From NCBI GenBank assembly GCA_002360295.1, contig DEQI01000094.1:1-16295 (forward strand): a stretch of 16,295 bases of DNA. Direction: 5' to 3'. This stretch comes from Planococcaceae bacterium UBA3370. Lineage in GTDB: Bacteria > Bacillota > Bacilli > Bacillales_A > Planococcaceae. The position numbers and the translations under genes were made by a program. Positions within the stretch are counted from its first letter, which is position 1; each line of letters opens with the position of its first letter. Shown here one piece after another: positions 1 through 6,945 of this stretch. The notes under the pieces are model-generated. The model ran no database searches. It was not told where the DNA came from and worked only from the letters and a program-made list of their open reading frames with translations.

Positions 1-116
1 TAGTTCAGCTTGCCGGAAGTTCTTATGAAGGAATTAGTGTGCCTGATTGTATTGCACAAGGTAAACAAGCAGCAGTGAAATTACTAAATGATTTGTTTGA
101 GTTTGAAGATGAGTAG
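1..116 (+). CDS. hemY: C-terminal end of coproporphyrinogen/protoporphyrinogen oxidase (partial)
   Basis: Only the last 38 codons are present; the gene enters from the left edge and stops at TAG 114-116. The tail contains LAGSSYEGISVPDCIAQGK, which resembles the conserved C-terminal FAD-binding end of Gram-positive HemY (now often CgoX), the flavoprotein that oxidises coproporphyrinogen III to coproporphyrin III in the coproporphyrin-dependent haem route. The V/IPDCIAQG stretch is typical of the family. Context agrees: in Bacillus subtilis hemY is the last gene of hemEHY and lies just before yhgD-yhgE, both of which occur further on here. A terminator follows within four bases. The family call rests on a short tail plus synteny. 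Confidence 0.75.
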   Translation, partial: VQLAGSSYEGISVPDCIAQGKQAAVKLLNDLFEFEDE

Positions 117-119
117 TAG

Positions 120-165
120 AAAGGGCGTACAGTAAGGGGAATTCTTACTGTACACCCTTTTTATA
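120..165 (+). terminator. Rho-independent terminator after hemY
   Basis: A 17-bp stem with a single C-A mismatch (arms 120-136 and 144-160, AAAGGGCGTACAGTAAG against CTTACTGTACACCCTTT) encloses a 7-nt loop and runs into TTTTT. It ends the haem operon and separates it from the lipoprotein/two-component operon. Confidence 0.85.
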
Positions 166-271
166 TAGTTACATGATAAACATACTGTAGTCACAAAGTT
201 CACATAATGACCGTTTATTTTTCATTATTATTTCACAACTATACAGTACGATACTAGGAGGAGGGGTGACG

Positions 272-1219
272 ATGCGCAAACTATTGATCATACTTATTAT
301 GGCCATTGGTATACTCGTAAGCTGTTCAGAAGAAAGTTTTACTCCGATCAATGAGCATCAACCCTTTGTAGCATCCATGAATATTTTAGAGCCATCACTT
401 ACTTTTTATAATAAAGAGGGTGAATTGTTAGCCACATGGCGATTTAACAAAGCGTATACGGGCGCAACGTTAATTCAGCAGGACCGTATTTTGTTATATG
501 GTAATCAATTGTCTAAAGCTGATGTATATGAACTATCGACAGGCAAAAGAATAGCAACATTTGAAACAGGTTTAGGTACTACAAATGCTTATTATGCAGA
601 AGACGAGCAGCTGTTTTTTTTAACTAATAGTAAAACGAATAGTTTAACATCCTTTGATATATATGGGCATTTGAAAGCTGAAATAAGCTTACATAATTAT
701 CCGATGTCGATGATTGCTCATAATGGGCTATTATATGTTGTGAACTACAAAGATACACGATTGTCTATTGTGTCAATGAAAGACTTTAAAATAGTCGATG
801 AATGGCCAATTGAAAAACTATCGCACGGATTGGCAATAGTTGATGATACATTGTGGATTGGTGGTCATGGTGCAGGGAGTAGTCCTAACCAAATGGTTGC
901 TGTACATGATTTGAAAACAGGGCAAATAGTGAAGGAACTTGCTATGCCTTTAATGCCCGTAGGATTTGCACAAAATAAAGATGAAATAGCTATTGTTAGC
1001 CATGGTGAAAACCTTTTATATGTGACAAATAACCATGGGCAATTGAAATGGCAGAGTGAAATAGGAGCGAATCCGTTTGCAGTCGCGTATTTTAATAATC
1101 AAATTATTGTGGCAGGTTACGACGACCAAACACTATATGTTGTAGAAAACGGTGAAGTCATTCAAAAAATAGGAACTGACAAAGGACCGTTTCAACTGTT
1201 AGTAAGGGGGAATTCATAA
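272..1219 (+). CDS. Putative beta-propeller lipoprotein, first gene of a two-component operon
   Basis: Predicted 315-residue surface lipoprotein. The N-terminus has a basic start, a hydrophobic helix and the lipobox LVSC, with lipidated Cys18. The rest is built from beta-rich units of about 40-45 residues of the type 'name value / hydrophobic strand / Gly-Asn-turn / charged strand' (for example GLLYVVNYKDTRLSIVS and NNQIIVAGYDDQTLYVV), resembling YVTN/YncE-like or PQQ-like beta-propellers; six or seven blades would fit. ATG 272 is preferred because AGGAGG at 259-264 lies 7 nt upstream; GTG 266 is in frame but too near that site. The stop overlaps the next start (TAATG), so it is translated together with the response regulator. 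A sensory or ligand-binding role with the downstream kinase is inferred from position only. Confidence 0.8.
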   Translation: MRKLLIILIMAIGILVSCSEESFTPINEHQPFVASMNILEPSLTFYNKEGELLATWRFNKAYTGATLIQQDRILLYGNQLSKADVYELSTGKRIATFETGLGTTNAYYAEDEQLFFLTNSKTNSLTSFDIYGHLKAEISLHNYPMSMIAHNGLLYVVNYKDTRLSIVSMKDFKIVDEWPIEKLSHGLAIVDDTLWIGGHGAGSSPNQMVAVHDLKTGQIVKELAMPLMPVGFAQNKDEIAIVSHGENLLYVTNNHGQLKWQSEIGANPFAVAYFNNQIIVAGYDDQTLYVVENGEVIQKIGTDKGPFQLLVRGNS

Positions 1220-1911
1220 TGACGACAGTATTAATTGTTGATGATGAACGAGATATGCGAAATTTGATTACAGTGATGCTTGAAAAATACTATATCCAAA
1301 CGATTACAGCAGCTAACAGTACGGAAGCATTTAACATATTGGAAAAAGAACAAGTAGATCTCATCATTCTTGATGTAATGATGCCGGATAAGGATGGTTT
1401 TAGTGTTTGTAAAGATATTCGACAAACATCGAATATCCCCATTATTTTTTTAACAGCAAGAGACGCAAATGATGATAAGGTAAAGGGACTAACAATTGGT
1501 GGAGACGATTATGTTGTGAAACCGTTTACTGGAAGTGAATTGGTGGCTCGAATCAATGCAGTGCTTCGACGTACAAACTCGTCTGTATTAAATATAGAAC
1601 AAAAATTTATAGAACGTGGAGTCATTAAATTAGATGAAATATCAAGAAAAATAATGGTAAATGGCGAATCTGTTATTCTTACGTTAAAGGAATTTGAACT
1701 TCTGCTATTGTTTATGCAAAATCCAGATACAGTCTATTCACGCGAACAGTTACTTGAACGGATATGGGATATTGACTATGCGGGTGGGACAAGAACAGTC
1801 GATACACATATAAAAACATTACGCTTAAAGCTTGGGAAAAAATCGAAGGAAGCAAGCGAGTATATCCATACTGTTTGGGGCATTGGTTATCGCTTTGAAA
1901 GGTGTAAATGA
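1219..1911 (+). CDS. OmpR/PhoB-family response regulator
   Basis: A 230-residue two-domain regulator. The receiver domain (about 1-118) shows the acidic pocket VDDE at residues 7-10, phospho-acceptor Asp52 in LDVMMP, switch Thr79 and Lys101 in VKPF. A winged-helix DNA-binding domain (about 130-227) ends in the typical WGIGYRF motif. It is expected to be phosphorylated by the kinase encoded next and to bind DNA as a dimer. The start overlaps the lipoprotein stop by one base and is preceded by AAGGGGG at 1204-1210. The 3' end overlaps the kinase gene by four bases (ATGA). Its target genes are not evident; the operon itself and possibly neighbouring genes are the natural candidates. Confidence 0.95.
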   Translation: MTTVLIVDDERDMRNLITVMLEKYYIQTITAANSTEAFNILEKEQVDLIILDVMMPDKDGFSVCKDIRQTSNIPIIFLTARDANDDKVKGLTIGGDDYVVKPFTGSELVARINAVLRRTNSSVLNIEQKFIERGVIKLDEISRKIMVNGESVILTLKEFELLLLFMQNPDTVYSREQLLERIWDIDYAGGTRTVDTHIKTLRLKLGKKSKEASEYIHTVWGIGYRFERCK

Positions 1912-3296
1912 AAAAGCTTGCGAATAAAATATGGTTGCTCATTCTCTCGTTTTTAATAATAACTATTACATTTATGTATGTTTTTACAGATTATTTGTAC
2001 GAAGAATTATACGTAAGTGATACAGAGCAATCTATGATAGAAGTAGGAAAAAAGCTGCAAACTCTATATCATGGCGGAAAGGTAGATGATACATTAATCA
2101 CTCAAATTGAAGATTATAGTGCGTATTCGAATTATCATATTTTTGTTATTCGTAATCCCCGTGAGCTCAGTGCGTGTGTACCGTTTGAAGTGGACTATAA
2201 TACGCTTATTGGACCAAATGAAAGAGAAATGCTCTTAACGGGTAAAACGATTACCAAAATTGGTTATGTGGAACGCTTTGATCGTCAAGTGATTTCAGTC
2301 ATACTCCCTTTTACCGAACAAAATCGGTTAGAGGGAATTATTTATTTGTACTATCCGTTAGCGAAAATAACTGAGTTAGCAAATACAGATGTCCTTTTAC
2401 TTTTAGGCGGGGCTGTTCTTTTTTCTTTTATACTCGCCATTTTGGTAAGGCAGGGATTGCGCCGAATTATGCGCCCATTACATGAGCTACAGCATGCAGC
2501 AGAAAAAATGTCAAAAGGCCATTATGAAACGCGTGTAAATGTTACATCAAAAGATGAAATGGGGCAGCTATCACAGGCCTTTAATAATATGGCTGAGGCT
2601 ATTCAACAAGAGGATGAGCAACAAAAAACATTTTTAGCGACGGTTTCTCATGAGTTACGTACACCAATAAGCTATGTAAAAGGGTATAGTGAGGTTATTC
2701 AAAATAATTTAATCTCAGGCAGTGAGCGAGAAGAAGCAATACGACTCATTGCTAGAGAAGCGAATCGAATGGAACGTCTTACGAACGATCTTATACAACT
2801 TGCGCGACCATTACAGGAGCAGGAAGAATACGATTTAGATCCAATTGTACTAGCAGAAACGTTAAGAGATGTTGTAGCGATACTCCAAAAGCAAGCAGAT
2901 GTGAAAAATATAACACTTCAGCAAACCTTCGATGAAGAATTGATTATACTTGGTGATGAAGAAAAGCTAAAGCAAATATTCATTAATATTATCGAAAATG
3001 CCATTCGTTATTCTGATGCGAACACAGCCATCTATTTGACAGCAATTGCTAAACAGAAAGATGCTGTTATTTCTATCCAAGATAGCGGCATTGGTATTCC
3101 GCAAGAAGACTTGCCACGTATTACGGAGCGTTTTTATCGTGTAAATAAAGCGCGAAGTCGTGCAGATGGTGGTAGTGGTTTAGGATTGTCCATTGTGGAT
3201 CAACTTGTCAAACTACATCATGGGCAATTAACTATACAAAGTGAATTAAAAAAAGGAACGTGCGTCACGGTGACGATTCCATTAATGGAGGATTAG
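1908..3296 (+). CDS. HAMP-containing sensor histidine kinase
   Basis: A 462-residue membrane kinase. TM1 spans about 8-30, an extracytoplasmic sensor domain of about 125 residues follows, and TM2 spans about 160-180. A HAMP linker (about 181-235) leads to a HisKA domain with His248 in VSHELRTP, then a HATPase domain with the N box (IIENAIRYS, about 361-369), G1 box DSGIGIP (392-398) and G2 box GGSGLGLSIV (421-430). All catalytic motifs look intact. The sensor domain resembles no family I can name; at this size a PAS-like or dCache-like fold is possible. ATGA overlap with the regulator gene and only 2 bp to the next gene place it firmly in the operon. The stimulus is unknown; the two flanking lipoproteins suggest an envelope or metal/redox signal, which is inference. 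Confidence 0.94.
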   Translation: MKKLANKIWLLILSFLIITITFMYVFTDYLYEELYVSDTEQSMIEVGKKLQTLYHGGKVDDTLITQIEDYSAYSNYHIFVIRNPRELSACVPFEVDYNTLIGPNEREMLLTGKTITKIGYVERFDRQVISVILPFTEQNRLEGIIYLYYPLAKITELANTDVLLLLGGAVLFSFILAILVRQGLRRIMRPLHELQHAAEKMSKGHYETRVNVTSKDEMGQLSQAFNNMAEAIQQEDEQQKTFLATVSHELRTPISYVKGYSEVIQNNLISGSEREEAIRLIAREANRMERLTNDLIQLARPLQEQEEYDLDPIVLAETLRDVVAILQKQADVKNITLQQTFDEELIILGDEEKLKQIFINIIENAIRYSDANTAIYLTAIAKQKDAVISIQDSGIGIPQEDLPRITERFYRVNKARSRADGGSGLGLSIVDQLVKLHHGQLTIQSELKKGTCVTVTIPLMED

Positions 3297-3298
3297 AG

Positions 3299-3790
3299 AT
3301 GAAAAAGTGGATGTTTAGTTTAGTAGCTGTACCTGCATTACTATTTGGATGTAACGAGGAACCAGAAGTAGACACAATAGATAGTGGCGTTATGCCGCAA
3401 GAAGTAATTGTAGATATTCAAACACCAGAAGCAGTGAATGCCAACGAAGTAATTGATCTAGTAGCGAAAGTGACACAAGCTGGAGAGGCAGTGGATGACG
3501 GTAGCGTTGAATTTGAAGTATGGGAATCAGGTTTGCGTGATCAAGGGCAAATGATTGAAGGTGCGCTCGATCAAGACGGAGTGTATACAGCCCAATTTAC
3601 TTTTGAACACGATGGGATTTATTATCTGTTTGCTCACACAAACGCGCGCGGTTTTCATGTAATGCCGAAGCAGAAAATTGTAGTAGGAAATCCAGATATG
3701 AGCAAGGTATTAGAAGATAATAGTAGCGACACGATGCATCATGGCGATGAACATGACGAAGAAGATCATAGCAAAAATGAGCATCATTAA
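3299..3790 (+). CDS. YtkA/FixH-like lipoprotein with histidine-rich tail
   Basis: A 163-residue predicted lipoprotein. The signal peptide ends in LFGC with lipidated Cys18. Residues about 30-127 form an Ig-like beta domain resembling the YtkA-like/FixH family: a start like 'VDIQTPEAV', then 'DGSVEFEVWE', 'DGVYTAQFTF' and 'DGIYYLFAHT'. The last 18 residues contain six histidines and seven acidic residues (MHHGDEHDEEDHSKNEHH), a likely metal-binding tail outside the membrane. ATG 3299 is chosen because GGAGG at 3287-3291 lies 7 nt upstream; a longer reading frame starting at 3260 would run inside the kinase gene. It follows the kinase stop by 2 bp, so the product is likely co-expressed with it. 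Related FixH proteins are linked to copper handling or cytochrome oxidase assembly; a copper role here is only inferred. Confidence 0.85.
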   Translation: MKKWMFSLVAVPALLFGCNEEPEVDTIDSGVMPQEVIVDIQTPEAVNANEVIDLVAKVTQAGEAVDDGSVEFEVWESGLRDQGQMIEGALDQDGVYTAQFTFEHDGIYYLFAHTNARGFHVMPKQKIVVGNPDMSKVLEDNSSDTMHHGDEHDEEDHSKNEHH

Positions 3791-3793
3791 TAC

Positions 3794-3821
3794 TTGCAAT
3801 GTAGTGGAATAAGTGTATAAT
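3794..3821 (+). promoter_or_regulatory. SigA-type promoter of yhgD
   Basis: TTGCAA at 3794-3799 and a perfect TATAAT at 3816-3821 are separated by 16 bp. Transcription should start near 3828, inside the inverted repeat listed next. No terminator lies between the YtkA-like gene and this promoter, so readthrough from the upstream operon into yhgD is also possible. Confidence 0.75.
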
Positions 3822-3823
3822 AA

Positions 3824-3854
3824 TGACCAGATGACCGAAATGGTTTTCTGGTCA
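3824..3854 (+). promoter_or_regulatory. Putative YhgD operator at the yhgD promoter
   Basis: Nested inverted repeats lie just downstream of the -10 box. TGACCAGA (3824-3831) pairs with TCTGGTCA (3847-3854), and TGACC (3832-3836) with GGTCA (3850-3854) at N13 spacing. The second arrangement recurs before yhgE with identical spacing. The position over the transcription start fits autorepression by a TetR regulator; that YhgD is the binder is inference. Confidence 0.65.
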
Positions 3855-3892
3855 CTCTTCAAGACGACTCTATTGCGATGAGGTGAAATGGA

Positions 3893-4462
3893 TTGGATCG
3901 TAGGCAAGAAATTTTAGAAGCGGCTACAAAGTCTTTCTCTTTGTTCGGTTATAAAGCAACAACAATGGAACAAGTGGCAAAAATAGCAAATGTCGGAAAA
4001 GGAACTATCTATACTTTTTTTGATAATAAGGAACTATTATTACAAGAAGTTGTCGTTTCGTTAATACGTGAAATGAAAGTAGAGATGGATTTAACAATTA
4101 ATCCTTCCCTTAGTTTTACGATCAATGCACATATGGCTTTAATGAAAATGCTTCAATTCCGTGAGCGACATGTACTGTTTGCTAAATTAGTTGAAGAAGA
4201 AAAAGAATTGCGAACACCTGCAGTTAAACAAATGATGCAAGTAATCGAAAATGAGATTATTACGTATATTGCTGAGCGGATCCAAATAGGAGTAAATAAA
4301 GGTGAAATTAATGAATGTAATCCGCAACTCGTTGCGTATTTACTTCTTAAATCCTATATCGCCTTTGTTGTTGATTGGCAACAAACGCATGACGAGCCAA
4401 TGAGTGAAGAGCAAATATTGTTAGTGTTTAAGCAAACAATATTTAATGGATTGAAAAAGTAG
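3893..4462 (+). CDS. yhgD: TetR/AcrR-family transcriptional regulator YhgD
   Basis: A 189-residue TetR-type repressor. The N-terminal helix-turn-helix (about 1-55) has the classic order ILEAATKSFSLFGY ... TTMEQVAKIANVGKGTIYTFF; the C-terminal all-helical region would hold the ligand and dimer surface. Translation starts at TTG 3893, supported by GAGGTGA at 3880-3886 with 6 nt spacing; the ATG at 3888 is out of frame and soon hits a stop. The adjacent yhgE-type gene downstream and hemY upstream match the Bacillus subtilis gene order as recalled, which supports the name. Shared inverted repeats before this gene and yhgE suggest it represses both. The inducer is unknown. Confidence 0.88.
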   Translation: MDRRQEILEAATKSFSLFGYKATTMEQVAKIANVGKGTIYTFFDNKELLLQEVVVSLIREMKVEMDLTINPSLSFTINAHMALMKMLQFRERHVLFAKLVEEEKELRTPAVKQMMQVIENEIITYIAERIQIGVNKGEINECNPQLVAYLLLKSYIAFVVDWQQTHDEPMSEEQILLVFKQTIFNGLKK

Positions 4463-4504
4463 TGAAAAAATCAGTTTTTCGCGAATGAAATGCTGATTTT
4501 TTCA
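4463..4504 (+). terminator. Hairpin terminator between yhgD and yhgE
   Basis: A perfect 12-bp stem, TGAAAAAATCAG (4463-4474) against CTGATTTTTTCA (4493-4504), with the U-rich part within the right arm. GC content is low, so termination may be partial. It separates yhgD from yhgE, which has its own promoter region. Confidence 0.6.
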
Positions 4505-4514
4505 TACAGTAAAA

Positions 4515-4537
4515 TGACCGTTTGACTATTTTGGTCA
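4515..4537 (+). promoter_or_regulatory. Putative YhgD operator upstream of yhgE
   Basis: TGACC (4515-4519) and GGTCA (4533-4537) form an inverted repeat with N13 spacing, the same arms and spacing as before yhgD; both also share a G after TGACC. The repeat encloses TTGACT (4522-4527), a fair -35 box. The matching -10 is weak (TTATGG at 4545-4550 with 17 bp), so promoter placement is less certain than the repeat. Confidence 0.62.
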
Positions 4538-4569
4538 ATTAGTTTTATGGAAATGAAGGGTGTGGCTTT

Positions 4570-6753
4570 ATGATTAAGTCGGAGTGGCTTAAAATTTTGA
4601 CAACAAAAAAAATGTTGATTTCTATTGTTGCTGTATTATTTATCCCAGTACTATACAGTGGTATGTTTTTATGGGCCTTTTGGGATCCATATGCACAATT
4701 AAGTAACTTACCAGTTGCGATTGTGAACGATGATAAAGGAGCAACATTTGAGGGAGAAACAATGGAGCTAGGCGATGAGCTGACGAAAAAGCTGATTGAT
4801 AGTGAGCAGTTCCAATTCGAAGAAATAGATAGTGAAGAAGCAGAGGCACAGTTATTGGATCGCGATTACTATATGGTCATTCGCATTCCAGATAATTTCT
4901 CACAACATGCGACAACATTATTAGATGAAAACCCATCAAAACTTGTGATTGACTACATTCCGAATGAAGGCTTTAACTTCTTAAGTGCACAAATTGGTGA
5001 CACAGCGATGGAAAAAATTAAGGCGGAAGTAAATTCGCAAGTATCTAAAACATATGCGGAAAAATTATTTGCTTCGATTACGAAGTTAGGAGACGGCTTT
5101 ACTGAAGCAGCAGATGGCGCAGGTGAGTTAGATTCAGGCGCGCAAAAAATTGCAGATGGTGCAAATGATTTACAAGGATATTTAGAACAATTGGCTGCTA
5201 GTACAATTGAGTTATCAAACGGTTCTAGTGAATTATCTGCAGGCACGGAGAAAGCTGCAGCAGGTGCAACGAATTTAGCACAAGGCTTGACAGCTATTGA
5301 AGAAGGCAGTAAACAATTAGCGGCAGGTGCAAATACTGCTGCGGATGGTGCCAATAATTTGAAACAAGGGATTACGAATTATACAGATGGCGTAGCAAAA
5401 ATAGCGAATAGTCAAGCTACATTAGTAGAGAAGCAACAATCATTTACAAGTAGTATGGAATCTCTTGCAAATAGCACGACTAACTTACAAGCAGGAGCTA
5501 GTAAACTGAATGATAGTGCAGCAAATCTACATAACGGCATAGATGCATTATCAAAACAAATGCAAGAATTATTAGCGAGTCTACCAAAAGAGCAGGCACA
5601 AGCACTGCAAGCCACATTAACTCAGTTAAATGAGGGAAGCGCACAGCTTGCTGGAGGATTATCACAATTCGTGACAAGCACAGGTGAGTTACAACAAGGT
5701 GCTGCACAATTAAGTGAAGGTAGTAAACAGCTTGCTGCCGGTCAGCAACAACTTTCAGCAGGTGTCAACGAATTAGCAGCGAATACTAACGCTCTTGTAA
5801 ATGGCGCGGAAAGTTTAGCGGAAGGTAATACTACAATTGCAAGTAAACTTGGTGAACTAACTGTTGGTGCTAGTGCAGCGAAAGAAGGCGCTAATGAATT
5901 AGCTACAGGGCTTCATACTTTAGTGAATGGCACTACCCAATTATCAGATGGTACGTCATTACTTGCGGAAAAATCTGGTGAATTAGCAGAAGGATCTTCT
6001 ACACTTGCAGACGGAACAAAAGAACTTGTGGATGGTACAGCTACATTATCATCTAAATTAACAGAAGCAAGTGAGCAAGTAAATGTCAACCCAACTGACG
6101 ACAATTATGATATGGTTGCTGAGCCGGTTGATGTAGAAAAAACAGCGGTTAACCACGTGCCAAACTATGGTACAGGTTTTGCACCATACTTTATCTCACT
6201 TGGATTATTTGTAGGGGCATTATTAATTTCGATTGTATTCCCACTTGTAGAACCAGCTATTCGACCTACAAACCCAGCAGCTTGGTTTATTAGTAAAGTA
6301 TCTGTTCTTGGTTTCGTTGGTATTATACAGGCATTAATATCCGTTGCGGTTGTAGTCGGAGTTCTTGGACTTGAAGTTGAAAATTTAGCATGGTTTACGT
6401 TAACAGCGATTTTAACTAGCTTTACGTTTTTAGCGATTGTTCAAATGCTCGTATCAATATTTGGTGATCCAGGACGTTTTATGGCCATTTTAGTGTTAAT
6501 TATTCAATTAACAACAAGTGCTGGTACATTCCCAATTGAATTAGTACCTAGCCAATTACAAGTATTTAATCCGTTATTCCCAATGACTTATTCAGTGCAA
6601 GCATTTAAGGCGGCTATTTCAACAGGAGATATGTCATTCTTAGGACTGAACTATGCTGTATTAGCAGGCTTTACTGTTGTATGTTTAGTTATTACGTTAG
6701 GTTATTTCGCATTAATATTTAAAAAACGCTACTCTAAACAAGTTGAAGCGTAA
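4570..6753 (+). CDS. yhgE: YhgE/Pip-family membrane protein
   Basis: A 727-residue protein with the layout of the phage-infection-protein (Pip/YhgE) family. One N-terminal TM helix (about 14-36) is followed by a conserved outer domain (PVAIVNDDKGA at about 48-58). A long stretch of glycine-marked heptads of the form LxxGxxxL occupies about 173-500, and five or so C-terminal TM helices (about 540-720) resemble an ABC-2-type permease. The repeat part is expected to be an extended helical stalk outside the membrane, in the region bounded by cell wall. Lactococcal Pip is needed for infection by certain phages, and relatives include EsaA/YueB of type VII secretion; the normal function of YhgE is unclear. 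ATG 4570 is preceded by AAGGG at 4556-4560. Expression is probably governed by the TetR gene upstream. Confidence 0.9.
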   Translation: MIKSEWLKILTTKKMLISIVAVLFIPVLYSGMFLWAFWDPYAQLSNLPVAIVNDDKGATFEGETMELGDELTKKLIDSEQFQFEEIDSEEAEAQLLDRDYYMVIRIPDNFSQHATTLLDENPSKLVIDYIPNEGFNFLSAQIGDTAMEKIKAEVNSQVSKTYAEKLFASITKLGDGFTEAADGAGELDSGAQKIADGANDLQGYLEQLAASTIELSNGSSELSAGTEKAAAGATNLAQGLTAIEEGSKQLAAGANTAADGANNLKQGITNYTDGVAKIANSQATLVEKQQSFTSSMESLANSTTNLQAGASKLNDSAANLHNGIDALSKQMQELLASLPKEQAQALQATLTQLNEGSAQLAGGLSQFVTSTGELQQGAAQLSEGSKQLAAGQQQLSAGVNELAANTNALVNGAESLAEGNTTIASKLGELTVGASAAKEGANELATGLHTLVNGTTQLSDGTSLLAEKSGELAEGSSTLADGTKELVDGTATLSSKLTEASEQVNVNPTDDNYDMVAEPVDVEKTAVNHVPNYGTGFAPYFISLGLFVGALLISIVFPLVEPAIRPTNPAAWFISKVSVLGFVGIIQALISVAVVVGVLGLEVENLAWFTLTAILTSFTFLAIVQMLVSIFGDPGRFMAILVLIIQLTTSAGTFPIELVPSQLQVFNPLFPMTYSVQAFKAAISTGDMSFLGLNYAVLAGFTVVCLVITLGYFALIFKKRYSKQVEA
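5087..6070 (+). repeat. In-gene heptad repeat array of yhgE
   Basis: This part of yhgE encodes dozens of near-heptad units such as GSKQLAAGANT and GAAQLSEGSKQ. At the DNA level several units are close copies; GGCAGTAAACAATTAGCG near 5305 resembles GGTAGTAAACAGCTTGCT near 5718. Such arrays are typical of the family (xxxLxxG repeats) and may gain or lose units by recombination. Confidence 0.75.
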
Positions 6754-6757
6754 TGAC

Positions 6758-6802
6758 AAAAGCGATTCAAGGATGCTTTAAACATTCTTGAATCGCTTTT
6801 TT
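6758..6802 (+). terminator. Rho-independent terminator after yhgE
   Basis: AAAAGCGATTCAAG (6758-6771) pairs with CTTGAATCGCTTTT (6787-6800); the stem extends inward by a G-U pair and GATG/CATT pairing, leaving a loop of about 7 nt, and ends in a T run. Confidence 0.88.
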
Positions 6803-6853
6803 GTATTGTTATTATTATTTTGTTACAATTTGTTAACTATCAATCATTATCAC

Positions 6854-6881
6854 TAAAAAAGACCTATTATTGACCCGATAT
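6854..6881 (+). promoter_or_regulatory. SigD (flagellar/chemotaxis) promoter of the chemoreceptor gene
   Basis: TAAA (6854-6857), 16 bp, then CCCGATAT (6874-6881), against the SigD consensus TAAA-N14-16-GCCGATAT; only the first base of the -10 differs. It lies about 65 bp before the chemoreceptor start, where SigD promoters drive such genes in Bacillus. A weaker SigA option overlaps it (TTGACC 6870-6875, N17, CTATAT 6893-6898). Confidence 0.7.
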
Positions 6882-6945
6882 AAAATTTATAGCTATATTA
6901 ACTATAATAGTACAGTAGGAATTTTTGAAGAAGGTAGGAATGTAT

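Noticed and set aside
3888..3917. ATG at 3888 as the start of yhgD.
   Set aside because: It is out of frame and meets a stop at 3915-3917; TTG 3893 opens the TetR protein.
4953..6104. Several open minus-strand frames across the yhgE gene.
   Set aside because: They mirror the repetitive Leu/Gly/Ala heptads, lack ribosome sites, and yield low-complexity Ser/Pro/Ala proteins; they are shadows of yhgE.
6903..6908. TATAAT upstream of the chemoreceptor as a SigA -10 box.
   Set aside because: No -35 box at the right distance; the SigD-like site fits better.
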